Positions 45,798 to 57,902 of a stretch of DNA of 64,000 nucleotides are shown one piece after another. A program made the position numbers and the translations under genes. The notes beneath the pieces are model-generated. The model did not search any database. It had not been told where the DNA came from and saw nothing but the letters and a program-made list of their open reading frames with translations. This DNA comes from Zygaena filipendulae (Eukaryota; Arthropoda; Insecta; Lepidoptera; Zygaenidae). The stretch's first letter is position 1, and every line of letters starts with the position of its first letter. The DNA is taken from NCBI GenBank assembly GCA_907165275.2, contig OU015650.1:9578001-9642000 (forward strand), read 5' to 3'.

Positions 45798-47320
45798 TGA
45801 ATGGAAAATATCAATATTGCTCCATCACCGTGTAACGTGATAATAATTAGATTTAAATTTGTACATAATTAGTTAGGCAGGCGTTGTTTTGGATGACTAC
45901 TTTAAAAACTTGGTAAAGAAACTGAGGACAAATTCATTTGAATATCATTGTGTCACATATATGTATTAATGTGTACCTAATCAATAATTTCAAGTATTAT
46001 TGTATCTGTTGATATGACATTTGCAGTAGTCGTAATTCATACCACGGTTTATAAAATAATTAATGTTTGTGGAGCGATGTATATTGCTATAATTATATTA
46101 CATTGTATTGTATATTAAATTAACTTTAGGTATAAATTTTATAACTTAACGCTTCTATAATTTTTCTTTATTAATAATATTATAATAAATTATGTTTTGT
46201 GATACTATTGATCGTGAGATTTACCTAATATAGACTTATCTAAATAAATTGTAAATAGTAATAAATAATTATTCTGTAGCTCAAAATGTTACCTAAAGAC
46301 AAAATATTTTATTGTTTTAAAATAGATCAATGATTATTATACTATAAATACTATAAAACCTACATGTTTTCAACAGCTCTAATTCCATCTCCAAAGCTTT
46401 CCTCTGTTATACTGTTAAATGTATATTTATGAGCATAAGATACGTATATGTTGGTGTCCAAGTAAAAAGGTGTAAAGTTAGGTGAAAAATTGCTTCTGCG
46501 ATTTTAATTGATTATATTAATAAATGCTCAATTATCTACAATTTCATATACCTATGTCTCAATCTACAAATATAAAAATCTATGTAACAAATTAGTAGAA
46601 GTGTGTTTTTTTTTACCACTCAAACTTTGAAAATGTTTGTTCTGTTATCAAGCTTTTTCAGAATTTCAATTTCAAATGTCTAATAAGAAAATGAGTGCCA
46701 GTTTTTGAATATTCTTTCAATCCTTACTATCAATTGACTTTTTTAGATACCGAATCTAGTCTTAACTCAATACCCCACTACCGGACTTTTTGCTTGGACG
46801 CCCACATATACGTAGATATACATGTATATTACGTCCTATACAAGTATAAAGCTGCAAGTTGAATCTCCAGCTTAGCTATCTTATATCTATACTGACATAA
46901 TAATTTAGGCGTGTATGTATATTACAATACTATATCCAATAGGTAATTCATCTGAACAATAATACGTACCTATGTTACACCGTGGCCGTTACAGAAAAAT
47001 ACAATAAAAACAATGAAGTAAATAATAACGCTTTTAACTTTTCATCCTTTCACGCCTCTACATTCGTCTTTGTCATAAATTGTATTAAGTAGGAATCATG
47101 AATACTTTGCGACGTGACATGCTAATATCGCAAGCGCTGGACGCTGAGAGTTAAATAGAATCTTATTTCCTTTTCAACTTAATGCAGTCATGACTAAAAT
47201 TTATGAACGTTAACCAGATTTTACACACCTTGGCCGAGACAATCTAAACTTATAATAAAACTGTAGAGAGGTATTAATTGAATTAATATTGGAGGATGAA
47301 TGGTGATCGATACTGATGCC
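45798..47320. other. Intergenic, no gene seen
   Basis: Very AT-rich, with short frames only. Confidence 0.45.
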
Positions 47321-47518
47321 AAAAATGCAATCAGTAAATTTTTTGTCTAGACAGACGCATGGGTCAAAAACTACTGAAGGGATTTTAACAAAACTTGGTA
47401 CGATTGTAGTCCATACTCCTGGGCAGGTTATAGGCTATATAACATAACGCTATGACACATAGGAGCTGAGCAGTGACGATAAATTTGAAGCAAGTCGGAT
47501 GAAAATGCGCTTTCGAGC

Positions 47519-47690
47519 TCTTATCCTCACATATGTTTACTCGATCACGCAAAAACAGCTTAACGGATTTGAATGAAATTTGGCATGCACGTTGTCAGGG
47601 GTACAGAGAAGGACATAGGGTCCTTTTTATCCCGGAATTCCCGCAGGAACTCCGAAATTACTGAGGGTGAAACCGCGGGGCACAGCTAGT
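47519..47690 (+). repeat. Helitron-like short repeat
   Basis: It has GTTTACTCGATCACGC, CACGTTGTCAGGGGTACAG, and a clean end GGTGAAACCGCGGGGCAC then AGCTAGT. The preceding 150 bases (47370-47518) look like a related but more decayed unit. Confidence 0.7.
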
Positions 47691-48051
47691 TATTATATAA
47701 AACGTTACGAAACTAAAGTACGAATGCATAAAAAACGTACCGTTTTATTTGCCAAGTGTTTTACCTAGATACCTATAGTTACTTCTGCTGCATATTTAAA
47801 ATGAAACAAGAAGTACTTATATTTTTTTTTTAATTAAATTATTTACGATATTGAACGATTGAGAAAATTACAAAAAAATATTTAATGTTTATAATGAAAA
47901 CAAATAATACGTGGTGTGGTTGCGCACGCTGTGGTTCAAAAATAATTATCTAATAGAATCAAACTCATTTCCTGAATAATAACTGATTTTACCTACCTAT
48001 ACCTATGTCCTACATGTTACTTAAATTTCATGTTCTTTCCCTTTATCCTAC

Positions 48052-48271
48052 TAATATTATAAACGTGAAAGTTTGTAAGTATGTATGGATGGATGGATGG
48101 ATGGATGGATGGATGGATGTTTGTTACTCTTTCACGCAATAACTATACTGGATGAATTTGAATGAAAATTTACATTAATATAGCTTATACATCAGATTAA
48201 CACAGAGGGTACTTTTTATCCCAGAACTACCGCGGGAACTCTGAAATTAACGGGGGCGGGGCACAACTAGT
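48052..48271 (+). repeat. Helitron-like short repeat with both ends intact
   Basis: It starts A|TCCTACTAATATTATAAAC and ends GGGGCACAACTAG|T, the A/T flanks and TC...CTAG ends expected of Helitrons. A GGAT microsatellite has grown inside it. Confidence 0.7.
48085..48119. repeat. ATGG tetranucleotide microsatellite
   Basis: About nine perfect ATGG units inside the Helitron-like repeat. Confidence 0.9.
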
Positions 48272-48594
48272 TCTCTATAATATACCTAGGTAAGTACCTA
48301 CTTTCATATGCATTTAGTAAAGAGCTGTTAATTCGGAATAATTGCAAATTATTTATATTAATAGATGTAGGTATAGATCAACCTGCAAATGCACACCTAG
48401 TGGTTAATTGACCGGTCTAAACTATCACTCTTGTAAATTTCTGGTAGAGAACCCTTCGATTTAATGAGTCAAAGGTTAAAGAGTATTGTATCGATGTTCG
48501 AGTTCGATATCAAACAAGCAATCGTTATAGATATATTAAGTATCTACATTTGTACATAGGTATGTTATAAAAAGGTAAAAGTTTTTAAATTGTT

Positions 48595-48745
48595 AGTTTG
48601 TAAGTCTTTAAGTAAGTTCGTGAGTTTGTTCGAATTCCAATTTGAATTTCATAAATACTTTCGGATGCCCAACTACCCCGAGTGTAATAGGTACCTACCC
48701 GTGTCCCGAAATTAACGCGGATCAAACCGCGGAAAGCCGCTAGTT
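48595..48745 (+). repeat. Helitron-like repeat fragment, decayed
   Basis: Weak 5' half; the end GATCAAACCGCGGAAAGCC then GCTAGT is recognisable. Confidence 0.45.
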
Positions 48746-49259
48746 ATTCATATTTTGAGATGATCCTAGGGCAAAAACAATAATATAATTTGTGTAAGAG
48801 TCTAAACAAACAATATGTCATGCCTAAAGCTATTTCTAATAAATAATTGTTTGAATTTAGATCAATGATATACCTACCTGCCTGGGGCCCCGTCGCCGTT
48901 TCTTTATGATTTTAAAAGAAAAGGTTTTATATTAGAATCTCATCCATTAAAATTTCGACATTGTACTTATTGTGAACTTCAGCATTAATAAATTAAACAT
49001 TAAATCGAAAATTACAATGAGCGTTTGGATGTTAGATTATAATGAGAACTCTTTTTTCTTATAAACATAGCATTCTACAACTACGTGATTCAAAGTGAAA
49101 TGAGCTAATTAAAAATGTGAATAAGAACGTAATATATATTTTGTTTACTTGTAGGTAATTAACTTTTTTCAAATTTTTTGTCAGTTTCATCATCGTCATC
49201 ATCGTATCTGCCGCCAGACATCCACTGCTGATCAAATAGGGAGGTATTTATTATAAACA
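48746..49259. other. Intergenic, no gene seen
   Basis: AT-rich, no recognised feature beyond a GATGAC-type run near 49190. Confidence 0.4.
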
Positions 49260-49440
49260 AACAGCTGTTCCCCGCGGTTTCACCCGCGGTAATTTCTAAG
49301 TTCCCGCGGGGATTCCAGGATAAAATATACAGGTAAACCTTCCTCATGAATCACTATCTATAAGTGAAAACCGCATGAAAATGCGTTGCGTAATTTTAAA
49401 GATCTAATCATACATAGGACAGACAAACAGCGGGAAGAGA
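49260..49440 (-). repeat. Helitron-like short repeat
   Basis: It begins CAGCTGTTCCCCGCGGTTTC and reaches a GACAGACAAACAG tail, so it belongs to the GACA variant. Confidence 0.6.
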
Positions 49441-49564
49441 CTTTGTTTTGTACTATGAAGTGATGATTATAAATGAGTAGGTACTACCTAGCCTGGTAAA
49501 AAAAGCAACTATGTATACGTATGTCCCTACAGGCATCTAGTGCCATCAACTTGTTTTAATTCTT

Positions 49565-49580
49565 CTTCTTCTTCTTCTTT
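49565..49580. repeat. CTT microsatellite
   Basis: Short CTT run just before the hairpin MITE. Confidence 0.75.
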
Positions 49581-49613
49581 TAATAGTTACTTGTACACGT
49601 AGCTTAAGACTTA

Positions 49614-49757
49614 CCGCCGCACTCAGAGTCGACTTTAATGATTACTTAGTTAAGTATAGATTTTTAAACTTTATTAAACTTGTCTGATTGCAGCAGTTTT
49701 GTTTTAAAAATCTATACCTAACTAAGTAATCATTAAAGTTGACTCTGAGTGCGGCGG
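49614..49757. mobile_element. Hairpin MITE, 144 bases
   Basis: Arms of ~55 bases (49614-49668 and 49703-49757) pair with about two mismatches; the ends are CCGCCGCACTCAGAGT. TTA flanks both sides (49611-49613, 49758-49760), compatible with a PIF/Harbinger-type TTA target duplication. No coding capacity. Confidence 0.8.
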
Positions 49758-49760
49758 TTA

Positions 49761-50749
49761 AAGTTGTATTGTTATTTAAAGTACTCGTGTATTAACTGCT
49801 GGTAAACTTAATAAATAAATAAATGAATAAGTAGTGTACTTTTCATCCAGAAAAGAGTATCTACTGTTGCAGGCCGATAGAAAATTTATTGTCAAAATCT
49901 AAAATAACTTGAACGAAACCGCGTGCAAAAAAATCAATAAAAAGCTTTCTTTTTAAATGCATCATAGATGTAAACGGTGTAATCGAAAAGAATAAGATAA
50001 TTTATTCGCGGTAAACCCTGGAAAATAATATGAAAAACTCAAGAAATTAATAGGGACTTACATACTAATTAATGTTCTGAACGCTATTATTCCAGCAATC
50101 CTCAATTTTTCCCTCTTTTTCGTCTAAAATTAATATTTTTGTAGTATATAGCTATACTTATTTAGGTGAGATCTCGTTTTTTAAGGAGTGCCTACTCAAA
50201 AATTTATGCATCGGTCGTTGGATCTCAATAACTATTTCCTTTGGATGCCAAACAAGTGTGAATTGAGATAGGTACTTTTAATTTATTTTGACCCTGTACC
50301 AAAAAAGGACCTACAAATCACAGGCGTAAATACCTACTTATCTGATTGAATGGAAAATAGCGAAAACATTGATTTCCGCTTCAAAGGAATTAAAATCATA
50401 TAAAATTTATAATTGATATCCATTTTTACTGCAACTAATTTAACGGACAAGGCCAGTAAGGAAAATATTAGGTGTTAAAACAATATAACACTAATGAAGG
50501 CGCTTTAATTGATTTAGTCGGAACGCTAAAAATTTGCCGAGTCATCACTATGTCTACACAGAATAATATGTAGCGATATCTACGCAGCTAGTTATAAATT
50601 GTGAACTCCGCCATTACTGTTCCCATTTAAGTATACTTACTTAATTTATTCGTTTCAATTAGGTAATGATCCAAATTTCGCTTTAACTTTTTACATCTAT
50701 TTCATTTAGATCTCGAAAATGTATTATTACTTATTATAATAATAATAAT
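49761..50749. other. Intergenic, no gene seen
   Basis: AT-rich, no recognised repeat and no coding-like frame. Confidence 0.4.
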
Positions 50750-51073
50750 GGGCATGTTGACTAATTTTTATTGTTTAGTCCGTCTTGTAGATTATTAAAA
50801 AATATTGGACACGTATTTTTTCTTTTTTTACGTAATCAAAAAATAACGGCGATATATTGAGTTGATATTTCGCGTGACGTCGCTATTCTGACAGTTTGTA
50901 AGGCGGTTTTGTGGTTAGTGACGTCACGACCTCCTCATCCTAAACTTTAATGCGCTTTATCTCTGTATATTTTAATTTATTTAAAAAAGCAAAAAAATAC
51001 GTGTCTATTGTTTTTTTATTTTCTAACTGACGGACTAATTAGAATTTTGATTTTCAATAGTAGTCAACATCCC
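50750..51073. mobile_element. MITE copy 2 (GGGCATGTTGACTA termini)
   Basis: 324 bases, ends GGGCATGTTGACTA / TAGTCAACATCCC. It matches copies 1 and 3 through the whole length. One of its two TGACGTCA palindromes has changed to TGACGTCG. Confidence 0.82.
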
Positions 51074-51399
51074 TATTGTGGGTTATTTGTATAAAAACAA
51101 TGTCAAAAATATAAAGTCGAATACCTGACTAATCGAATTGTTCTCCTGGTTGCCGGTAGAAATTGGAAATGTTTATGCGGTCGTGTAGGACCCGAGAAGA
51201 GAAAGTCCGAAATCCCATAAATTTCCGACAATCCCGGAAAAAATTTCGACTATCGGTCGGGCCGCTTGCATCTATTATATTATGTATTTATTATAATAAA
51301 TCTATAACTGGAAACTGCTATATACTGAAAATATTAAATAATGAACAAAACAGAATACCACGAACAAATAAACTTCTGTCTGTCCGTACCCATATCTAT

Positions 51400-51605
51400 A
51401 CATCTATACATATAAATAAAATTTAAATGTTTGTTTGTAATACCAAATTAACAGCTTTTCACTAAATGCATATGATATACGATAGGTATGTCTGTTTGTC
51501 TGTTTGTTCCGGCTAATATCTGAACTGACTGGTGTTATAAATTTTAGTTAAAATTGTTCCTGCGGGAATTCCGAAACTCACGCGGGTGAAACCTCGTGGC
51601 ACTCA
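51400..51605 (+). repeat. Helitron-like repeat, diverged
   Basis: The start TATAAATAAAATTTAAATG is loose; the end GAATTCCGAAACTCACGCGG then GTGAAACCTCGTGGCACTC is family-like. Confidence 0.45.
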
Positions 51606-51960
51606 AATTACTATAACTATATAACTCAAATTCTTATAACTAATGACAATTAAATTAAATATCATGGGGTGATGATGAAGGAGGGGTTATCTATCACGGT
51701 TTTTCCATATATCACACAAGTGGAGCCGCGGGCAGAAGCTATTAATGATATAAATTTATTACGAGTTTAGATTACAAGCATTATTCTACTCGATGATTAT
51801 TTTATTAGTCTCCTAAAGGCGACAAACTTCTGAATTGATGTTGAAAGTAGTCGTTTATCCGTTTTACTGTCAAGCCGTCTCGCTTATCTTTTAGTAAGAC
51901 AGCTAACTCTCCCGACGAGCCCACGGAGTAAGCGAGTTTTGACTGAAGTTACTATAATAA
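51606..51960. other. Intergenic, no gene seen
   Basis: Holds another CCGCGGGCAGAAGCTA-type repeat end at 51726-51745 and a short GC-richer stretch at 51870-51930. Confidence 0.35.
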
Positions 51961-52050
51961 TATCATATAATATGTACATACATATCATATAATATGTACA
52001 TACATATCATATAATATGTACATGTATAATGTATATATTATGTACATGTA
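51961..52050. repeat. 22-base tandem repeat, three units
   Basis: TATCATATAATATGTACATA plus CA repeats at 51961, 51983 and 52005, trailing into TGTACATG palindromic sequence. Confidence 0.85.
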
Positions 52051-52142
52051 TGTTGTAATATGTAGTATAGATTTCTCATTCTTCCCATTTCAATACTGAA
52101 ATCAGAAAACATTTTACCTGTTTTTTTTTTTTTTTTATTATT

Positions 52143-52209
52143 ACTAGCTGTGCCTCGCGGTTCCACCCGCGTGAGTTTCGGAATTCCCGCAGGAAATTAT
52201 TATGAGAAA
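52143..52209 (-). repeat. Helitron-like repeat, left part, split by hAT insertion
   Basis: ACTAGCTGTGCCTCGCGG then GTGAGTTTCGGAATTCCCG, interrupted at the ATGAGAAA target site. Confidence 0.55.
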
Positions 52210-52833
52210 CAGAGATGTGCAAAATAGGTTATAAAATGTATTTAAATGCAAAATGCAAATACTTTTTGTATTTTGTTATTTCAAATACAAAATACAAAAT
52301 AGTTTTTCATTTTATATTTAAAATACTAAATGCAAAATACGTATTTACAAAATGCTTTATTAAAATAAAATACTTTTAGTTTTAAATTATCTTTATTTTG
52401 TTGAAAAGTTTATTTATTTTAGCCAGCTAACAGGCTGGTAAATTTACTTTGATAACTTACTTAAATTAAATTTATTTAACAGATTTTAATAAAATAATTT
52501 GCTCAAATACACTGTCGCTCATCTTTCTCCTGTGTGGTCTCATAATCATGCCACCATAAGAAAAAAGCCTCTCTACTGGCGCAGAACTAGGCAAGCAGGT
52601 ATTATATTTCAAGAATAACATCTTTACTGTAGGATATTTATTCTTCGATGTTTACAAAACTTAGCAAAAAGTATTTTGCATTTTGCAAATACAAAATATG
52701 TCCTAAAAGGTATTTCAAATAAAATATAAAATGCTTTTCTAAAAAAAGTATTTAAATACAAAATGGAAATAGGTATTTTGTATTTTGTATTTTGCATTTC
52801 AAATACTGTTATTTTTAAAATGTCACATCTCTG
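52210..52833 (-). mobile_element. hAT transposon, 624 bases, non-autonomous
   Basis: Terminal inverted repeats begin CAGAGATGTG at both ends, and an exact 8-base duplication ATGAGAAA flanks it (52202-52209 and 52834-52841), the hAT standard. The subterminal regions are full of CAAAATACAAAAT-type short repeats in both directions. The only coding remnant is the transposase C-terminus. Confidence 0.92.
52472..52651 (-). pseudogene. hAT transposase C-terminal fragment (dimerization domain)
   Basis: The minus-strand frame contains the block [18 protein letters not shown] followed by [20 protein letters not shown] and a stop at 52472-52474. This is the conserved end of the hAT C-terminal dimerization domain (S/A-x-x-x-E-R-x-F-S...R...L). 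Zinc finger, catalytic residues and most of the protein are absent. Confidence 0.85.
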
Positions 52834-52841
52834 ATGAGAAA

Positions 52842-53510
52842 TAATTATTTTTTCTGTAATCATGTTTATCAAATCGGCGGTCAAAACACTCACTATCACC
52901 ACCTACTTGAACAATCTCACTCCATATCTTAAAAAGTTGACGAACGGTTAACGTCAAGGGACGAGTACCTACCCGGAATCTAGTTCTACAAATTTCCATA
53001 AAAAACTGACTCTTTTTGTCTACGAGATGGGGAGTTCAGCTTGTCCAAATAGTCTTAATTTGAGCAATCTAAACATAGCAAAGCAGAAGTGATTGATGTC
53101 AGCTGCCATTTGTTCGCAGAGCTAACAAGTGTTTTTACGTGACTATAATCATGGCGCTATTTTCTGTATACATAACTCGGGAAATTGGCACATAATTCAA
53201 AGGCGAGAAATAAAAGAAAATATCATGGAAAGAAAATTAAATAGTATACCACTAATCATTGTTATATTTTGGTTACTGTATATATATTATATACAGAATC
53301 AAATATACCTACTAGGTATATATTACAAAAGTGTTACAGAACATGTATTAGTCTTAAATTGCTTTGAATTTTAGATGTTATAAAATATCATATCTAATTA
53401 ATGGCATATTAAAATTAGGAGCTTCATAATATTATAATCTTATAAACTCGGATTGCACTGTAAATCGAATTCTGGGATTATATATTGTATTCTTTACCTG
53501 TATATACCTA
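52842..53510. other. Intergenic, no gene seen
   Basis: AT-rich, short frames only. Confidence 0.4.
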
Positions 53511-53673
53511 TGAAATGAATGAAATGAAATGAAATGAAATGAAATGAAATGAAATGAAATGAAATGAAATGAAATGAAATGAAATGAAATGAAATGAAAT
53601 GAAATGAAATGAAATGAAATGAAATGAAATGAAATGAAATGAAATGAAATGAAATGAAATGAAATGAAATGAA
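53511..53673. repeat. (GAAAT)n pentanucleotide microsatellite
   Basis: Thirty perfect GAAAT units at 53521-53670, with two imperfect units before. It forces an artificial repeating frame on the minus strand. Confidence 0.97.
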
Positions 53674-54270
53674 GTTTATTCGTTACGAATAAAGAATATA
53701 TGCAGGTTGAATAAAATTTTACTATACCTAAAAATACAGTCATTGAAAAAAAAAATCGTCGTAAGTTTACCTACCTAATATACATCTGGTAATTTTCAAA
53801 ACGCAAACTAATGTAAAATGGACGACAAAAAGCAAACAAATTTTAATAACGTGTTCCCAGTACAAATACGCACATGAACTGTGCAGTAATTACAAGCGAG
53901 TACCTATATAACGTAGCCCGACTGATACGTTTACCGAATAGATATTAAATCAAACATTTGTATACATTTACCTACATTTATGCATAATTATAAATAAAAT
54001 TGAAATTTCTGACTGTAATATCGAGCCCCTTATTTAGTTTAGCTTTATTTGGCATGCTATTAAAACAGGAATACACCTTTTTTTTTATTTATGTGTCGAT
54101 CTGTCTTAACTAACTTTTAGAACTGCAGAACGAATTGTCATGGATTTGGTATACCTATAGCCTGGAAACTTTAAATGTGTCCAGATGATTATTAAGTAAA
54201 TTCTAAAGATACCTAATACAAGACTTTTACGTGACGCCGCCGACGCGTAACTCTATATCGTCAGGCCAAT
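53674..54270. other. Intergenic, no gene seen
   Basis: No coding-like frame. Confidence 0.4.
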
Positions 54271-54592
54271 GGGCTGTTGACTAATTTTTATTTTTTAGTC
54301 CGTCTTGTAGATTATTAAAAAATATTGGACACGTATTTTTTCTTTTTTTACGTAATCAAAAAATAACGACGATATATTGAGTTGAAATTTTGCGTGACGT
54401 CACTATTCTGACAGTTTGTATGGCTGTTTTGCGGTTAGTGACGTCACGACCTCCTCATCCTAAACTTTAATGCGCTTTATCTCTGTATATTTTAATTTAT
54501 TTAAAAAAGCAAAAAATACGTGTCTATTGTTTTTTTATTTTCTAACTGACGGACTAATTAGAATTTTGATTTTCAATAGTAGTCAACATCCC
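54271..54592. mobile_element. MITE copy 3
   Basis: 322 bases, ends GGGCTGTTGACTA / TAGTCAACATCCC, AAT on both flanks. Both TGACGTCA palindromes are intact. Confidence 0.82.
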
Positions 54593-56760
54593 AATTCATT
54601 TAATAACAGATTAAATTAACCACAACAGTGGTATGTTACCATTGTTACCGATATTAATTACACTAATGACATAGGTGCCTATATTAATCACATTAGCTGG
54701 TAGTAACCACGTACATAAGTATAACGTGTTATCCTTAACTTAGACCATACTTAGTTTCAAAGGGCCGTTGAAATTTATTAAACTACATACAACATATCCA
54801 CACGCTACGGTCCGTAAAATTATAAATGGAAAACCGTCCAACTAGTTAGGAAACAAACACAGAGAAGTCCTATTTTGTGTTTCACAACGGTTAAATTTAT
54901 TTCAAATACTCGTTTCTACCTTTCGACCTATAAGTTAGGCGCTTAGGTACTACGTATGTACATATATTGCGTATTGTATGTACGCAACCAGCTCACTATA
55001 GTTATTTTGAATCGGTACTATATTTATTTCGTATTGTAATAACTACTAAGTTTAGACAAACATCGATTTGATAATAACAAAAACTATTTGTTCTGACACG
55101 AATTCATAAATCATGGGATAAAATCAGCTGATACATAAAGTATAAGCATCGTATAAGTTTTTAACTTATCAATATATGGAACTGCAGATTTGTTTTTACA
55201 AATTTCCGGATTGTTCTGTTATTTTAAACAAATTGATGATCTTTAAAATTGCGGTGCCCTTTAAAATATTGTGTCCTTACATATATTATTATAAAACATT
55301 TTTTTATGGTCACTGTTCCACCGGCTTATGAAACTAAACTCCTTTTCTATTTTTAGTTACGTTCCCTTCGACCGAGCTTATGAAAATATCAACAGAACTT
55401 CACGTATACAACGTGTTAATAAATTAACTGAAAACTAGAAAGTAGTTTGCTCAGAATCAACTAGCGAATCGATCGCACTATATTTTAATATAGGTTATAT
55501 TTTTTCATTTTTACTAGCCCATGTCTAAATTATATAAAATACAATACGTACTTATTTGGCGCGCACGCCGCCCGCAGCAAAAAAGTTCGAACCGGTAGGG
55601 GCGGGCGTAACGCTTGGAACTTTTAAAGTACTAAATTTTTTGACATAAAATACATTTTAATCATATTATTGTTAATTTTTTTAAATGGGGTATATCAGAT
55701 TTTCAGTCAATTCATTAACACGTTGTATAGGACGGCGAATTCTGCCATGCCATTGCGAATACAGTTCGATCTACCATACGTGATTTATTTATTTATTTAT
55801 TTAATTGAGTTTATAACAGCTTGACAGCATAAGCCATGGCGCTGTGATATTTCATATTCCAGGGGCCTAGCACCTCATCTTGTAGCAGCATTATTCTGAA
55901 TTCGATTTTCCTCATAGAAATTTTGACCTTACTATTTTTGTAATAAAGTAGAAATTTTGATGGACGCAATTTATATGTAAGGTTTAAATAATATTATTCT
56001 GAGATCTAAAAGATGTTAGTTGACCCCTTAGACGCGTAAAAGGTGGTAGTGAAAATTAAATAAAAACTTTGGTAGGTACACGTTATAGTTGACTATATTT
56101 TTAGTTGTCTGATACAAGGAAACCCAGTCTCGACCGTGATTCGCATAGGTATAATTTTTTCCTGTAGGTAGGTAGGTACCGTCTATAATCTATATAGTCA
56201 ATTTTAAATTGTAAACTAATATTTAAAAATTACTTATCTCAGTGAACAAAATTCTGCTGCGTAATGCTTTAAAAAAAACAATGGCTGTTACATTTAGGTA
56301 CCCTTAAAAAAACTAATTCCAAAGTAGCACCTGAATCACCGTGAAAATCGTGTAAGGAATATTCAGATGTTCAAGAAAAAAAATCAGGACTCACTCTTAG
56401 GCACGTACTTTTAGTACCTATCACAGAGCTGTATAATATCGTAGTAGGTAAAAATAAGTTCACTGCGGTGTTGAAGTTGCGGCTATAATATGTTTTCTGT
56501 TCGGATGGAGTTCAACAGTAAATAGAGTGTCTGTTATTGAGAAACTTTTAATCGAGTTCAACTGATGAAATTTCAAGTTGCGAACAAAGGTAATGAAACA
56601 CCTGGTTTATAATGTACCTATTTATATTGTTTTGGAAATTTAAGATACTGAACCGTCCGTCCTATTAATTATTTTACTACATTTTAATTGTTTTATCTTA
56701 CATATCCAGAATAAATTATGAGATTTTTTCCTGAACAATAATGTTATCTATATCTATCTG
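54593..56760. other. Intergenic, no gene seen
   Basis: AT-rich with a short GC-rich patch at 55558-55615 and a TTTA run at 55785-55803. No gene or known repeat recognised. Confidence 0.4.
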
Positions 56761-56761
56761 A

Positions 56762-57465
56762 TCTGGGGGCACGGTAGTGCCCCCGCCAAGACGAGTCAAG
56801 CGAAGCGGGAGCACTACCCATCTTTTCTCGAAGCGCTTCGTCGTTTTTTTGAACCCTTATAACTTGGGTTTGGATTATACCAGATAAACGAAATTCTCGG
56901 GATATGTTTTCAATAGCGGACTTATCAAACATATAAAGTTTTAATTGCATAGATCTTATACTTTAGGTTTTATTGATATCTAAAAAACCCTGATTTCGTC
57001 ACTGACTCACTGATGATCATTAAAATTCTTAGGGTATTTCCTAAAGTCCTAGAAGCTAAAATTTGGCATATAAGCTAGTATTAGTACACAAACAACAACA
57101 AAATTATAAAACTTGTAACTTTTATCGCCCAACCCCTTAAACTAGGGGATGGAAGTTTATATGAAAATTCCGCAATTTTGACTTACAAAAATAAATTAAA
57201 TCCCACCAAAAATGTTTTCATGTAAAATGATGCCAAGACGAGTCCATATGACGGGCACTGTCAAAAAGTTATCAGATCTCATGTAGAGCCAAGCTTATAA
57301 CGCTACATACCCTTACTCTACAAGGCCTAACTTCACAAACTCTACACCTTAACCAGAATATGTGGCTCTAAAACCCGTGTGACAAACGACAGACAGGCGG
57401 ACACGGAATGATAGCAATATAGACTCCGTTTGAACCCTTCGGATACAGAACCCTAATAGAAAAAA
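56762..57465. repeat. Interspersed repeat with hairpin start and CAGAACCCTAA tail
   Basis: A perfect 8-base stem hairpin GGGGGCACGGTAGTGCCCCC (56765-56784) is followed by a 12-base palindrome CGAAGCGCTTCG (56829-56840), and the stretch ends in CGGATACAGAACCCTAATAG, a tail I recall as common in lepidopteran repeats. The exact ends and class are uncertain. Confidence 0.4.
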
Positions 57466-57639
57466 TATTTTAAAATTTCCAATAAAATTGCATTTAATTT
57501 CATACGTTATATGAGATGCATTATTATTTGTTTGTTGCTAAGCTACGTTTCTACGATACGTGAACTTATGAGCTACCACCGCGCAAGCACGCCCCGTCCT
57601 TACCACCGCAAATTGTCCATCCATCTATACAATCTTATC

Positions 57640-57896
57640 TTAATCTTCTAATATATATAAATCACGTGTCACGTTGTTTGTCCGCGATGGACTTCGAAAC
57701 TACTGAACGGATTTTGATAAAATTTTGTAACCATTCATAAAATGGTCCAACTTAAAAGATAGGATAGTTTTTACCCCGGAATTCCCGCGGGAACTCCAGA
57801 ACTCAGGAGTACAAAGAAAGACGTAGAGTACTTTTTCCCGGAATTACCGCGGGAACTCCGAAATTACCGCGGATAAAATCGCGGGGGACAGCTAGT
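57640..57896 (+). repeat. Helitron-like repeat with doubled 3' part
   Basis: TTCCCGCGGGAACTCC occurs twice before the ending ATCGCGGGGGACAGCTAGT. Confidence 0.6.
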
Positions 57897-57902
57897 AATA
57901 TT

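Noticed and set aside
53432..53743. 103-residue minus-strand frame rich in FHFIS repeats
   Set aside because: It is a direct translation of the (GAAAT)n microsatellite; any frame through it stays open.
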